From: Doris montereyensis
Taxonomy: Eukaryota > Mollusca > Gastropoda > Nudibranchia > Dorididae
Assembly (NCBI GenBank): GCA_037039925.1
Contig: JAXRKP010000043.1
Span: forward strand, 266,734-330,733
Direction: 5' to 3'
DNA: 64,000 bases
The position numbers and the translations under genes are program-made. Below are positions 63,571-64,000 of this stretch, one piece after another. Positions within the stretch are counted from its first letter, which is position 1, and each line of letters begins with the position of its first letter. The notes beneath the pieces were generated by a model that did no database searches, was not told where the DNA came from, and saw only the letters and a list, made by a program, of their open reading frames with translations.

Positions 63571-64000
63571 AAAAAAATGAAAGACCTAGAAGATAGAAGA
63601 CAGGACAGGACACAGAAATGTTCAGGGCTTTGCACCCTTTAATGTTGTCTCTCTGTTATGCTTGTTCTCTATCATTGACCTTGTTCCTTCGTTCGAAGTG
63701 CATCATGAGCCCTGCTTGTGACCCAATAGCCAACTCTTGCTTAGCACCATTAGTCCTGTTCAACAGTGTTTTATCAATCATTGTTTCTTTGTTTCGTTGT
63801 TGTTGATCCACGAAGGTTGCGCAGCCCGATAATTTCTTATTCCTGTCCCGTTTCCTATCTACTAGACTTTTCATTTCTATTATATATTCCTGTTCATCCG
63901 TTGTCGGTGTAGTGCAGTTTAATTCCTTTTTATCCCCATTGCTACGTGACGTGAGGGAAAAAGCGTCACAGCGGTTTCAGTCTAAATCCAGACTGATCCG
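63571..64000. other. Unassigned sequence
   Basis: No exon of the ATPase or other gene recognised. Short frames at 63618..63874 on both strands lack family motifs. Confidence 0.4.

Noticed and set aside
63618..63874. Possible upstream ATPase exon
   Set aside because: Neither strand shows the expected block preceding the GD motif, and there is no phase-compatible splice pair.

Overview
The window is animal nuclear DNA, most likely from a marine invertebrate. It contains spliced exons, tRNA-derived SINEs, non-LTR (LINE) retrotransposon fragments and a very high load of micro- and minisatellites. The phylum cannot be fixed from the sequence alone.

One host gene is recognisable: the 3' part of a P5B-type P-type ATPase (ATP13A2/ATP13A3-like), read on the minus strand from 59222 down to a stop codon at 21488. 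Twelve exons chain with compatible splice phases and give the second half of the P domain, the hinge and transmembrane segments M5 to M10. The thirteenth, at about 45357..45405, carries the catalytic hinge motif and is disrupted in this assembly by an 8-base insertion and a stop at the edge of a tandem array. The exons total about 1.5 kb within 37.7 kb, so about 96% of the gene span is intron. The 5' exons lie beyond the right end of the window.

Layout: 1..2120 holds trinucleotide and 11-bp arrays. 2120..16410 is one continuous minisatellite of about 14 kb built on a TGTCTTTATAAC core, changing from 24-bp to 30-bp units. 16.4..21.4 kb holds a SINE, a decayed LINE, a 3-4 copy repeat and AT-rich sequence downstream of the ATPase. 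21.5..59.2 kb is the ATPase gene. Its introns hold minisatellites with units of 13, 20, 22, 27, 32, 35, 43, 46, 53 and 54 bp, a near full-length decayed APE-type LINE (32.4..35.7 kb), a minus-strand LINE remnant (48.5..49.7 kb), a DNA transposon with terminal inverted repeats inserted in an ATT microsatellite (50.05..51.14 kb), and three SINE families. 59.2..64 kb holds AAT microsatellite, an inverted-repeat element, and 18-bp and 77-bp arrays.

The most unusual theme is that tandem arrays sit directly on gene or transposon landmarks: on a 5' splice site, next to 3' splice sites, inside the tRNA head of a SINE, inside the reverse transcriptase motif of a LINE, and at both ends of another LINE. 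Many arrays show frequent 1-base indels, so part of the variation may be assembly or consensus error. Very long open frames inside arrays are by-products of units divisible by three and are not annotated as genes.
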